Positions 46,392-53,983 of a stretch of DNA of 64,000 bases are shown one piece after another. Made by a program: the position numbers and the translations under genes. Position 1 is the stretch's first letter. The number at the start of each line of letters is the position of its first letter. The notes under the pieces were generated by a model that worked only from the letters and a program-made list of their open reading frames with translations, ran no database searches and had not been told where the DNA came from. Source of the DNA: Actinoplanes octamycinicus (GTDB lineage Bacteria > Actinomycetota > Actinomycetes > Mycobacteriales > Micromonosporaceae); NCBI RefSeq assembly GCF_014205225.1, contig NZ_JACHNB010000001.1, forward strand, positions 8,599,501-8,663,500. Reading direction: 5' to 3'.

Positions 46392-48201
46392 GAAGTTCGT
46401 CGCCGCCGTCAGCTCGGCCGCGCTGGCGGCCGTCCTGCTCGCCGGCTGCTCCGGCGGCTCCGGCTCGACCGCCGCCGAGGCGGCCACCGCCACCGCCGCC
46501 GCGGTCAGCACCGTGGACGGCACTCAGAAGGCCGCCGCGGTGCTCGCCGCCAACACAAGCGCCGCCACCGTGGGTGACGTCGCCACCGATGACGCCGCGG
46601 TCGTCACACTCGCCGGCAGCTCCGCGACCAGCAGCGCGGACGGCGTGCAGGTGAACGGCGGGACGATCACCATCACCCAGGCCGGCACCTACCGGCTCAC
46701 CGGGACGCTCAGTGACGGGCAGATCGTGGTGGACGCCGCCGGCGCCACCGTCACGCTGATCCTGGACAACGCCGCGATCAGCAGCTCGACCACCGCCGCG
46801 ATCGCCGCCACCGCGGTCGACTCGCTGGTCGTCGTGCTCGCCGACGGCAGCACGAACACCCTGTCCGACGCCTCGTCCTACGCCGACGACGCGGACGTGA
46901 ACGCGGCCCTGTTCAGCGCCGGCGACCTGAGCCTCACCGGCGCCGGGTCACTGGAGGTGACCGGGACCGGCAACGACGGCATCACCTCGAAGGACGGCCT
47001 GGTGATCGACTCGGGCACGGTCACGGTGACCGCGAAGGACGACGGCGTCCGCGGCAAGGACTACGTGATGGTGAACGACGGCACGATCACGGTCACCGCC
47101 GGTGGCGACGGGATCAAGGCGGACAACACCGAGGACGCCGACTCCGGCTACGTCGCGGTCGCCGGCGGGACGGTGACGCTGACCGCGACCGGCGACGGCG
47201 TGGACGCGTCCACCGACATCGTGCTGACCGGCGGCGACCTGACGGTCAAGGCGGGCGGCGGGAACACCGGCAAGGTCGCCGGCGACGCCTCGGCCAAGGG
47301 CCTCAAGTCCGGGGTGATCACCGTGCTGGAGGGTGGCACCACGACGGTCGACGCCGCCGACGACGCGATCCACAGCGACGGCGCGGTCCACCTGACCGGC
47401 GCGAAGGTCACCGTGGCCAGCGGCGACGACGGCGTGCACGCGGAGGGCCAGCAGATCGTCGACGGCGGCTCGCTCGACGTCACCACGGCCACCGAGGGCC
47501 TCGAGGCGGCCGACTTCATCCTCAACGCGGGCACCGTGCGCGTGCACTCCAGCGACGACGGCATCAACGCGGCCGGCGGGTCCGGCACCACGACCGACAC
47601 CGGCGGCAACCCGGACGGCGGCTTCGGCGGCGGGCGCGGCGGGGGCGGCGAGGAGGTCGGCCCGTACAAGTGGACGGTGAACGGCGGCACGCTGATCGTC
47701 GACGCGGGCGGCGACGGGCTGGACTCCAACGGGACCGCGTCGATCACCGGCGGCACCGTGGTGGTCAACGGGCCGGAGGGCAACGGGAACGGGGCCCTCG
47801 ACGTCAACGGCACCTTCACGGTCAGTGGCGGGACGCTGCTGGCGGCCGGCAGCGCGGGCATGGTGGTCTCCCCGAGCACCGACTCCGAGCAAGGCTGGCT
47901 CTCCGCGTCGCTGGACAGCCCGGTGGCGGCCGGCACCACGATCCAGATCGCGGACCGTGACGGGAACCTGGTCGCCACCTACGTCACCAGCAAAACCGCG
48001 CAGAGCGTGGTGTTCTCCTCCTCCAAGATCACGAGCGGGTCCACCTACACCGTCCACACCGGCGGCAGCGCGAGCGGCAGCAGCACGGGTGGGCTGGCCG
48101 CGTCGGGTTCGCTCGGCTCGGCGACCAAGATCGCCACGGTCACCGCGGGGCAGGCCGCTGCCGGGGGCGGCGGGTTCGGGGGTGGGCACGGTCCACGCTG
48201 A
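46378..48201 (+). CDS. beta-helix lipoprotein of the Cthe_2159-like family
   Basis: 607 residues. A lipoprotein signal ends in LLAGC (Cys24). After a low-complexity region come many rungs of about 20-25 residues with the pattern GTVTVTA-x-DDG, the right-handed parallel beta-helix of Cthe_2159-like carbohydrate-binding proteins, which bind polysaccharide and calcium. A Gly-rich insert (GGFGGGRGGGGEE) interrupts late rungs, and the C-terminus is Gly-rich. It is anchored outside the cell and shares the operon with DUF4956 and VTC proteins, a repeatedly seen trio. Confidence 0.88.
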   Translation: MRLRKKFVAAVSSAALAAVLLAGCSGGSGSTAAEAATATAAAVSTVDGTQKAAAVLAANTSAATVGDVATDDAAVVTLAGSSATSSADGVQVNGGTITITQAGTYRLTGTLSDGQIVVDAAGATVTLILDNAAISSSTTAAIAATAVDSLVVVLADGSTNTLSDASSYADDADVNAALFSAGDLSLTGAGSLEVTGTGNDGITSKDGLVIDSGTVTVTAKDDGVRGKDYVMVNDGTITVTAGGDGIKADNTEDADSGYVAVAGGTVTLTATGDGVDASTDIVLTGGDLTVKAGGGNTGKVAGDASAKGLKSGVITVLEGGTTTVDAADDAIHSDGAVHLTGAKVTVASGDDGVHAEGQQIVDGGSLDVTTATEGLEAADFILNAGTVRVHSSDDGINAAGGSGTTTDTGGNPDGGFGGGRGGGGEEVGPYKWTVNGGTLIVDAGGDGLDSNGTASITGGTVVVNGPEGNGNGALDVNGTFTVSGGTLLAAGSAGMVVSPSTDSEQGWLSASLDSPVAAGTTIQIADRDGNLVATYVTSKTAQSVVFSSSKITSGSTYTVHTGGSASGSSTGGLAASGSLGSATKIATVTAGQAAAGGGGFGGGHGPR

Positions 48202-48205
48202 TTGC

Positions 48206-48256
48206 GGTACGCGACGGGCCGCTCTCGCCACGCGGGAGAGCGGCTCCCGGCGTACC
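48206..48256 (+). terminator. two-part terminator hairpin after the beta-helix gene
   Basis: Outer stem GGTACGC/GCGTACC (48206-48212 with 48250-48256) and inner stem GCCGCTCTC/GAGAGCGGC (48218-48226 with 48236-48244). Starts five bases after the stop codon. Confidence 0.8.
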
Positions 48257-48417
48257 CCGATCCGCTCGTGATCTGTCGGCCGCAACCCTCGCGGACCGCA
48301 ACCGATGGCCGCCTCCGTCGCGCGAAACGGTGCAGGCGTCGCGATGCCGCCCGCCGGAGCCGGTCGGCGTGCGACCATCCGCTGGCTGGACAAAAGCGGA
48401 TATTCGGGAGGACACGG

Positions 48418-49479
48418 GTGGGAAGGATCGGGAAACGCCGCACACCGTTGTGGGCACGGCTCGGAGTGGCGGTCGGCAGCCTCCTGCTGGCGCCGGCGCT
48501 GGTCGTGGGGCAGGCGACGCCCGGCCTCAGCGGACCGAGAACGATCGCCGGACCGTTGAACCTGCTGCTGGTCGGCATCGACCCGCGCGACGACCACACC
48601 GCCCCGCTGGCCGACTCGATCGTCGTGGCGCACGTCCCGGCGGACCGGCACGGGATCGTCCTCTTCTCGATCCCGCGGGACCTCGTCGTCACCATCCCGG
48701 CGTTCGCGAAGTCCGGCACGCCCGCCCAGCGCAGCAAGATCAATGCGGCGATGGGGCTGGGCAGCCGGCTCGGCGGCGACCGGTACAGCGCCGCGCAGGG
48801 CTACGAGCTGCTCGCCCAGACCGTCGGCGAGGTCACCGGGATCCGGCGGTTCGACGCCGGCGCGGTGCTCAACTTCGGCGGCTTCACCAGGATGGTGCAG
48901 GCGGTCGGCGGCCTGTCCATGCCGATCGACCAGACCGTCGTCTCCGAGCACCGCAAACCGGACGGCACGCCGCGGGACCGGCTGGCCGAATGCCCCGGCC
49001 ACGACAACTGCCACCGGCCCTACATCGGGCCGCAGAAGATCTACCCGAAGAGCGACACCCCGGTGCACTTGGAGCCGTGGGAGGCGCTCGACTTCGTCCG
49101 GCAGCGCTACGGCCTGCCCCGCTCCGACTACGACCGGCAGCGGCACCAGCGCCAGTTCCTGAAGGCCCTGGCCAAGAAGATGAAGCGGAAGATCCTCAGC
49201 ACCCCGGACGGCCTGGTCCGGACCACCACCGCGATCGGCGACTCGCTGACCTTCATCGGTGGCGGCCATCGCCTCGCCGACTGGGCCGCCGAACTGAAGG
49301 ACCTGCACCTCAACGCCATGACCGGTGTCGGCCTGCCGGGCGGCCCCCTCTTTGAGAACGGCGTCTACCGCGGCGAGCAGCTCTCCCCGGCGGTCACGCC
49401 GTTCTTCACCGCGGTCGCCACCGACACGGTCCCGCAGTACCTCCTGTCCCACCCCGGCGTGGTCACCCTCGACAGCTGA
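48418..49479 (+). CDS. LytR-CpsA-Psr family cell-wall polymer transferase
   Basis: 353 residues. A basic N-terminus and a signal/anchor helix (about 18-36) lead to the LCP domain: LNLLLVGIDPRDDHTAPLADS, IVVAHVPADR, FSIPRDLVVTIP (Arg and Asp that bind the polyprenyl pyrophosphate), FGGFTRMVQAVGGL and EALDFVRQRYGLPRSDYDRQRHQ. These attach teichoic-like polymers to peptidoglycan. GTG 48418 has GGGAGGA at the right distance. It follows the surface lipoprotein but a terminator separates them. Confidence 0.93.
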   Translation: MGRIGKRRTPLWARLGVAVGSLLLAPALVVGQATPGLSGPRTIAGPLNLLLVGIDPRDDHTAPLADSIVVAHVPADRHGIVLFSIPRDLVVTIPAFAKSGTPAQRSKINAAMGLGSRLGGDRYSAAQGYELLAQTVGEVTGIRRFDAGAVLNFGGFTRMVQAVGGLSMPIDQTVVSEHRKPDGTPRDRLAECPGHDNCHRPYIGPQKIYPKSDTPVHLEPWEALDFVRQRYGLPRSDYDRQRHQRQFLKALAKKMKRKILSTPDGLVRTTTAIGDSLTFIGGGHRLADWAAELKDLHLNAMTGVGLPGGPLFENGVYRGEQLSPAVTPFFTAVATDTVPQYLLSHPGVVTLDS

Positions 49480-49520
49480 CCCCGCTCCCACCCCGGCCCG
49501 CACCCCGCTCACGGCCCGGC

Positions 49521-49575
49521 CGGCTGTGCCCCACGGGTGTCTCAAGGGTCTTGAGACACCCGTGGGGCACAGCCG
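49521..49575. repeat. long palindrome of the ACGGGTG family, copy A
   Basis: A 26-bp perfect stem (49521-49546 with 49550-49575) with a 3-nt GGT loop. Core CACGGGTGTCTCAAG, outer stem CGGCTGTGCCC. It lies after the LCP gene and before the convergent metallo-hydrolase, with copy B 54 bp further on. Confidence 0.95.
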
Positions 49576-49629
49576 AACAACCGCAAGACGCGCGGGCGGT
49601 CCGGACCATGACGCGCCTCGCGGCCGGTC

Positions 49630-49682
49630 GGCTGGCTCCCACGGGTGTCTCAACAGTGTTGAGACACCCGTGGGAGCCAGCC
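49630..49682. repeat. long palindrome of the ACGGGTG family, copy B
   Basis: A 26-bp perfect arm pair (49630-49655 with 49657-49682) around a single central G. The core CACGGGTGTCTCAA is shared with copy A; the outer stem is GGCTGGCTCC, and both arms changed together. It ends 22 bp before the metallo-hydrolase stop. Confidence 0.95.
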
Positions 49683-49704
49683 CGGGGCCGCGAGCGGGTG
49701 GCGG

Positions 49705-50316
49705 TCAGGCCGCGGGCTGCTCGGCAGCGATGGTGGTGTCGGGGCCGTGGCCGGTGTGCACGACCGTGTCACCAGGCAGCGGGAACAGCTTGGCGCGGAT
49801 CGAGGCGACGATCAGGTCGGCGTCGGAGTAGGAGCGGCCGGTGGCGCCCGGGCCGCCCTGGAACAGGGTGTCGCCGGTGAAGACGCAGCCCAGCTCGGGG
49901 GCGTGCAGGCAGACCGCGCCCGGGGCGTGGCCCGGGGTGTGCAGGACGGTCAGGGCGGTGCCGGCCACCTCGACGCGGTCGCCGTCGGCCAGGTCCTTGT
50001 CCCAGGTGACCTCGGTGCCGTGGGTGAGCTCCCAGAGCGGCCGCTCGGCCGGGTGCAGCAGGATCGGGGCGCCGGTGCGCTCGCGCAAGGCCGGGGCGAC
50101 CCGGACGTGGTCGTCGTGGGCGTGGGTGCAGACGATCGCGGTGACCCGCCGGTCGCCGACGACGGCGAGGATCGCGTCGACGTCGTGCGGGGCGTCGATC
50201 ACCACGCACTCGGTGTCGTCGCCGACCACCCAGACGTTGTTGTCGACGTCGAAGGTCTGCCCGTCGAGGCTGAACGTTCCGCTGACCACACCGTGATCCA
50301 CTCGCGCCTGCTGCAT
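49705..50316 (-). CDS. metallo-beta-lactamase-fold hydrolase (glyoxalase II-like)
   Basis: 203 residues, the short glyoxalase-II-like type. The zinc motif is H65-A-H67-D-D69-H70, followed by HTPGHAPGAVCLH, FTGDTLFQGGPGATGRS and a late His in VVHTGHGPDT. It likely hydrolyses a thioester such as an S-acyl-thiol (mycothiol-linked in actinobacteria); this is inference. Tandem GC-rich repeats lie upstream of its start. Confidence 0.9.
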   Translation of the reverse strand: MQQARVDHGVVSGTFSLDGQTFDVDNNVWVVGDDTECVVIDAPHDVDAILAVVGDRRVTAIVCTHAHDDHVRVAPALRERTGAPILLHPAERPLWELTHGTEVTWDKDLADGDRVEVAGTALTVLHTPGHAPGAVCLHAPELGCVFTGDTLFQGGPGATGRSYSDADLIVASIRAKLFPLPGDTVVHTGHGPDTTIAAEQPAA

Positions 50317-50353
50317 GCCCCCGATTCTGCCCTGCCGCCGGCGCCCGGTGCGG

Positions 50354-50546
50354 GCCGGCCGCGCGGAAGTCCGGGGCGACGGCGGAAAGCGCCGAGCCGG
50401 CCGCGCGGAAGTCCGGGACGACGGCGGGAAAGCGCCGGGCCGGCCGTGCGGTAGTCCGGGGCGACAGCGGGGAAGGCGCCGGGCCGGCCGCGCGACAACG
50501 CGGGGCGACCGCGCGACAGTGCCGGGCCGGCCGCACTGTCGCGCGG
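50354..50546. repeat. four to five ~43-bp tandem units ending in a hairpin
   Basis: Units begin GCCGGCCGCGCG at about 50354, 50396, 50439, 50483 and 50526, with lengths 42, 43, 44 and 43 bp. Units 1-2 are nearly identical and later ones drift. The last junction makes a hairpin with a 13-bp stem (50509-50521 with 50534-50546, CACTGTCGCGCGG arm) that probably terminates the downstream minus-strand lipoprotein gene. The stretch 50317-50566 has no gene. Confidence 0.8.
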
Positions 50547-50566
50547 CCGGCCCGGAGCGGAGCGGA

Positions 50567-51052
50567 TCAGGCGGCGCAGGCCGCCTTGAGGTCCTTGATC
50601 GCCGCGTTCAGCTCAGCCTTGCTCGGCGCCTTCTTCGGGTTCTCGTTCCACGCCTTGTCGAGGTCGTTCATGGCGGCCTCGACCTTGCCGGCCGCCGCGG
50701 CGACCGTCTCGTTGGCGCCGATCGAGTAGGCGGTCATCGCGGTCGAACCGGCGATGTACTGGGCGGAGACCGCGATGTAGCCGGCCGGCGGGCCGATCTT
50801 CTCGGCGCTGGCCGCCTTCTTGACCGTGTCGTCGACCGCCTTGAGCAGCTCGGTGCACGCCTTCTTGGTCGCCGCGTCGGCGGTGGCCGCCTCGGTCGGC
50901 GCGGCCGAGGTGGCCGTGGCGGCGGCCGCCGGGGCGGAGGCCGCGGTGGCGCCCGCGGCCGGACCGGCCTCGGACTCGGTGGCCGGGTCACAGGCGGTGA
51001 GCGCCAGGACGGCCAGGACGGACGGAACGATTACCCCGTGGATACGTCGCAC
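50567..51052 (-). CDS. small lipoprotein of unknown function
   Basis: 161 residues. The GTG at 51052 has AAGGA just upstream; a longer ATG 51076 exists. The signal peptide ends in the lipobox ALTAC, followed by an Ala/Thr/Pro spacer and a helical domain of about 90 residues with two Cys (KKACTELL and the end KAACAA) that may pair. Repeated helices such as AAAGKVEAAMNDLDKAW suggest a four-helix bundle. No family recognised. Confidence 0.75.
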   Translation of the reverse strand: MRRIHGVIVPSVLAVLALTACDPATESEAGPAAGATAASAPAAAATATSAAPTEAATADAATKKACTELLKAVDDTVKKAASAEKIGPPAGYIAVSAQYIAGSTAMTAYSIGANETVAAAAGKVEAAMNDLDKAWNENPKKAPSKAELNAAIKDLKAACAA

Positions 51053-51098
51053 TACATTCCTTACTTTCAATGGCAATTCCGCCGGAGAAGGTAGCAGA

Positions 51099-51833
51099 TC
51101 ATCGCTCGGCCAGCAGCGAGAAGGCGTTCGGCAGCCGGCCCTCCCAGGCGGCCGCCCGCAGGTCGCCCCAGCGCCAGAACGGCTCGGCGTACTCGGCGAG
51201 GTGCCGGATCGTGAAGCCGGCCCGGATCAGGGTGGTGACGATCTCGCCGAGGGTCCACTGCGTCTCGACGGCGCCGTTGGCCGGGAAGGTGTCGTTGACG
51301 AAGGACCGGGTGAAGTAGCTGCGGTCCGGGCGGATCCGCGGCTCGTCGGTGTCCCAGGTCCACAGCGGCACCGCCGGATGCCCCTCGTAGATGAACAGAT
51401 GACCGCCGGGCCGCAGCACCCGGTGCAGGTCGCGGGCCCAGGCGTCCAGGTCGCGCATCCAGATCAGCGCGCCCTTGCCGGTGTAGACCAGGTCGTAGTC
51501 GCCGTCCTCGACCGGCAGGCCGGGCAGCGTGCCGACCAGGTAGCGGACCGGCAGGCCGGCCTGGTCGGCGCGGCGCTGCGCGGCGGCCACCGCCCGCGGG
51601 CTGTAGTCCACCCCGAGCACCGACCGCGCCCCGGCCCGGGCCAGCGCGATGTCGTCGGCGCCGTCGCCGCTCTGCGGGTGCACCACCGCCGGCGCGGCGG
51701 CCAGGATCTCGGCGAGCACCTCCCGCTCGGCCGGCCACAGCGCCTGCTCGCTCAGCGCGAAGGCGAGGATCTCGTCGGATTCGTCCTCGTACTTGCCGGC
51801 GACGGCCTCCCAGGCCTGCTGTGTCTGGTCCAC
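51099..51833 (-). CDS. class I SAM-dependent methyltransferase
   Basis: 244 residues. The usual glycine motif I is altered: VVHPQSGDGADDIALARAGA, with QSGDG in place of GxGxG. VLGVDYSPRAVAAAQRRA gives the acidic beta-2 end, then YDLVYTGKGALIWM and HRVLRPGGHLFIYE. The substrate is unknown. GTG 51833 was chosen at the start of the WEAVAGKYEDE helix; the upstream extension to 51902 looks noncoding. Divergent from the glycosidase gene. Confidence 0.87.
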   Translation of the reverse strand: MDQTQQAWEAVAGKYEDESDEILAFALSEQALWPAEREVLAEILAAAPAVVHPQSGDGADDIALARAGARSVLGVDYSPRAVAAAQRRADQAGLPVRYLVGTLPGLPVEDGDYDLVYTGKGALIWMRDLDAWARDLHRVLRPGGHLFIYEGHPAVPLWTWDTDEPRIRPDRSYFTRSFVNDTFPANGAVETQWTLGEIVTTLIRAGFTIRHLAEYAEPFWRWGDLRAAAWEGRLPNAFSLLAER

Positions 51834-51910
51834 GCCGCGGACGGTAGTCGACAGAGGGTGGACGGCCGCAACACAGTTACGGCACAAGGAAGGCCGCTTC
51901 ACTCGGCGTC

Positions 51911-52858
51911 GTGACCAGTGCGAACACTTCCGAGAAGCGACTGTCCCGACGCGGTTTCCTGGGCGGTGGCCTGGGCGTTCTGGCCGCCGCCGCGGGTGCC
52001 GGCGGATGGGCCCTGAATCGTTATGTGATCGACCACGTCGAGGTGTCCGGCGCCTCCGCGCTGACCGCCGCCAACGTCGTCGAGGCGCAGGCTGCGGGCG
52101 ACGGCACGGCGACCGCGACCTCCTACACCAGCGACACCGCCGCGATCGCGATCAGCACGGTGAGCACCGGCTCGGGCAGCGACAAGGTGACCTGTTTCGT
52201 GGCCGACATCAAGATCAAGGACGCGACCATCGTACGGTCGGCGTTCGCTAACGATCAGTTCGGCGAGAACATCACCGCGAACCCGTCGGTGATCGCCACG
52301 AGCGTGCACGCGGTGCTCGCCATCAACGGCGACTACTACGGGTTCCGGGACACCGGGATCGTGATCCGCAACGGGGTGAAGTTCCGGGACGCCGGGGCGC
52401 GGCAAGGGCTGGCGTTCTACGCGGACGGCACCGCGAAGCTCTACGACGAGACGGCGACCAGCGCGGACGAGCTGATCGCGGCCGGGGTGTGGAACACCCT
52501 GTCGTTCGGGCCGGGGCTGGTCGAGGACGGCAAGGTGCTCGACGGGATCGACCGGGTCGAGGTGGACACCAACTTCGGCAACCACTCGATCCAGGGGAAC
52601 CAGCCGCGCACCGGGGTCGGCCTGATCGACGCCAACCACCTGCTCTGGGTGGTGGTCGACGGGCGCAGCAGCGGGTACAGCCGGGGCGTCACGATGACCG
52701 AGTTCGCGCAGATCTTCGCGGACCGGGGCGCGCAGGTGGCGTACAACATCGACGGCGGCGGGTCGTCGGCCATGGTCTTCCGGGACAGGCTGGTGAACAA
52801 CCCGCTCGGCACGGGCCAGGAGCGCGGGACCAGCGACATCCTCTACGTGGCCGGGTGA
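51911..52858 (+). CDS. Tat-exported phosphodiester glycosidase-family protein
   Basis: 315 residues. A twin-Arg signal (LSRRGFLGGGLGVLAAAAGAGG, RR at 13-14) leads to a NAGPA-like domain. Key segments are FVADIKIKDATIVRSAFAND, AVLAINGDYYGFRDTGIVIRNG, LSFGPGLVEDGKV, PRTGVGLID and AYNIDGGGSSAMVF. The family includes the uncovering enzyme that removes GlcNAc from phosphodiester-linked sugars; bacterial roles touch exopolysaccharide or teichoic-acid-like polymers. GTG 51911. Its stop overlaps the next gene's start, so it is coupled to the GT2-GtrA gene. Confidence 0.9.
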   Translation: MTSANTSEKRLSRRGFLGGGLGVLAAAAGAGGWALNRYVIDHVEVSGASALTAANVVEAQAAGDGTATATSYTSDTAAIAISTVSTGSGSDKVTCFVADIKIKDATIVRSAFANDQFGENITANPSVIATSVHAVLAINGDYYGFRDTGIVIRNGVKFRDAGARQGLAFYADGTAKLYDETATSADELIAAGVWNTLSFGPGLVEDGKVLDGIDRVEVDTNFGNHSIQGNQPRTGVGLIDANHLLWVVVDGRSSGYSRGVTMTEFAQIFADRGAQVAYNIDGGGSSAMVFRDRLVNNPLGTGQERGTSDILYVAG

Positions 52859-53922
52859 TCGGGATGCTCGTGCTGATCCCCGCCTACCAGCCGGACTCGC
52901 GGCTGGCCGACCTGGTCCGCGCGCTGGACCGGCATCACGTGCTGGTGGTGGACGACGGGAGCGGTCCGGCGTACGCCGCGTTCTTCGACGCGGCGCGCTG
53001 GGCCGGCGCCGAGGTGATCACGCTGGACCGCAACCGGGGCAAGGGGTTCGCGCTGCGCGCCGGCTTCACGCACGCCGCCGCTCACTACCCCGGGCACGAC
53101 GTGGTCTGCGCGGACAGCGACGGCCAGCACCGGCCGGCCGACATCGAGGCGGTGGCCGCCCGGGTCGGGGTGACCGAGGCGGCGATGGTGCTCGGGGTGC
53201 GCCGGTTCACCGGGCCGGTGCCGGCCCGCAGCCGGTGCGGCAACGCCGCGACCCGGGTGCTGTTCCGGCTGGTCACCGGCCTGGCGGTGACCGACACCCA
53301 GACCGGGCTGCGAGGTTATCCGGCGCGGATGCTGGGCTGGCTGGGGCAGGTGCCCGGCGACCGGTTCGAGTACGAGCTACGGCTGCTGCTGCGGGCGGCG
53401 CGGGAACGGCTGGCCGTCGACGAGGTCGGGATCGCGACGGTCTATCTCGACGGGAACCGGTCGTCGCACTTCCGGCCGCTGCGCGACTCGGCCCGGATCT
53501 ACCGACCGCTGCTCGGGTTCGCGGCGTCCTCCCTGCTGGCCTTCGCGGTGGACGTCGGGCTGCTCGCGGCGCTGGCGGCCGTCACCGGTCAGGTCACGCT
53601 GTCCGCGGTGCTGGCCCGGCTGGTCAGCGCCACGCTGAACTACTCGGTGAACCGGTCCGCCGTCTTCGCCCGGGTCCCGCACCGCCGGGCCGCGCCGCGC
53701 TACGCCGCCCTGGCCCTGCTGTCGCTGACCGCGAACGTGCTGCTGCTCGGCTGGCTGACCGGCGTCCTGGGTTCGCTGCTGCCGGCCAAGCTGCTCACCG
53801 AGGCCACGTTGTTCGCCGCCGGGTTCGCCGCGCAGCGCGCGTTCGTCTTCGGTCAGGGCCGCCGGACGCGAGACGGGCGGACGGTACCGGTGCGCGACGC
53901 CGCCGTGGCCCGGAACGGGTGA
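52855..53922 (+). CDS. glycosyltransferase family 2 fused to a GtrA membrane domain
   Basis: 355 residues from GTG 52855 (GTGA overlap with the upstream stop) or 352 from ATG 52864. The GT2 domain (about 1-210) has LVLIPAYQPD, VLVVDDGSG, LDRNRGKGFALRAGF and VCADSDGQHRPADIE, the DPM1-like polyprenyl-phosphate sugar transferase pattern. The GtrA domain (about 215-345) has four helices (LLAFAVDVGLLAAL, LNYSVNRSAVFARV). It probably loads a sugar on a lipid carrier and flips it for surface polymer decoration, together with the upstream glycosidase. Confidence 0.9.
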   Translation: MIGMLVLIPAYQPDSRLADLVRALDRHHVLVVDDGSGPAYAAFFDAARWAGAEVITLDRNRGKGFALRAGFTHAAAHYPGHDVVCADSDGQHRPADIEAVAARVGVTEAAMVLGVRRFTGPVPARSRCGNAATRVLFRLVTGLAVTDTQTGLRGYPARMLGWLGQVPGDRFEYELRLLLRAARERLAVDEVGIATVYLDGNRSSHFRPLRDSARIYRPLLGFAASSLLAFAVDVGLLAALAAVTGQVTLSAVLARLVSATLNYSVNRSAVFARVPHRRAAPRYAALALLSLTANVLLLGWLTGVLGSLLPAKLLTEATLFAAGFAAQRAFVFGQGRRTRDGRTVPVRDAAVARNG

Positions 53923-53983
53923 TGCGGCCGGTGCTTGGCCACCGGCCGCATCACGTTCCGGCTTACCCAGGAGGCGGCGCCGG

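Noticed and set aside
46948..49653. 901-codon open frame on the minus strand
   Set aside because: Antisense to the beta-helix lipoprotein and the LCP gene. Val/Ala/Arg-rich, no motifs, no ribosome site.
50354..50546. CRISPR or coding repeat
   Set aside because: Unit length drifts (42-44 bp), units are contiguous, and no frame is kept. It looks like a simple expanded GC-rich repeat ending in a terminator.
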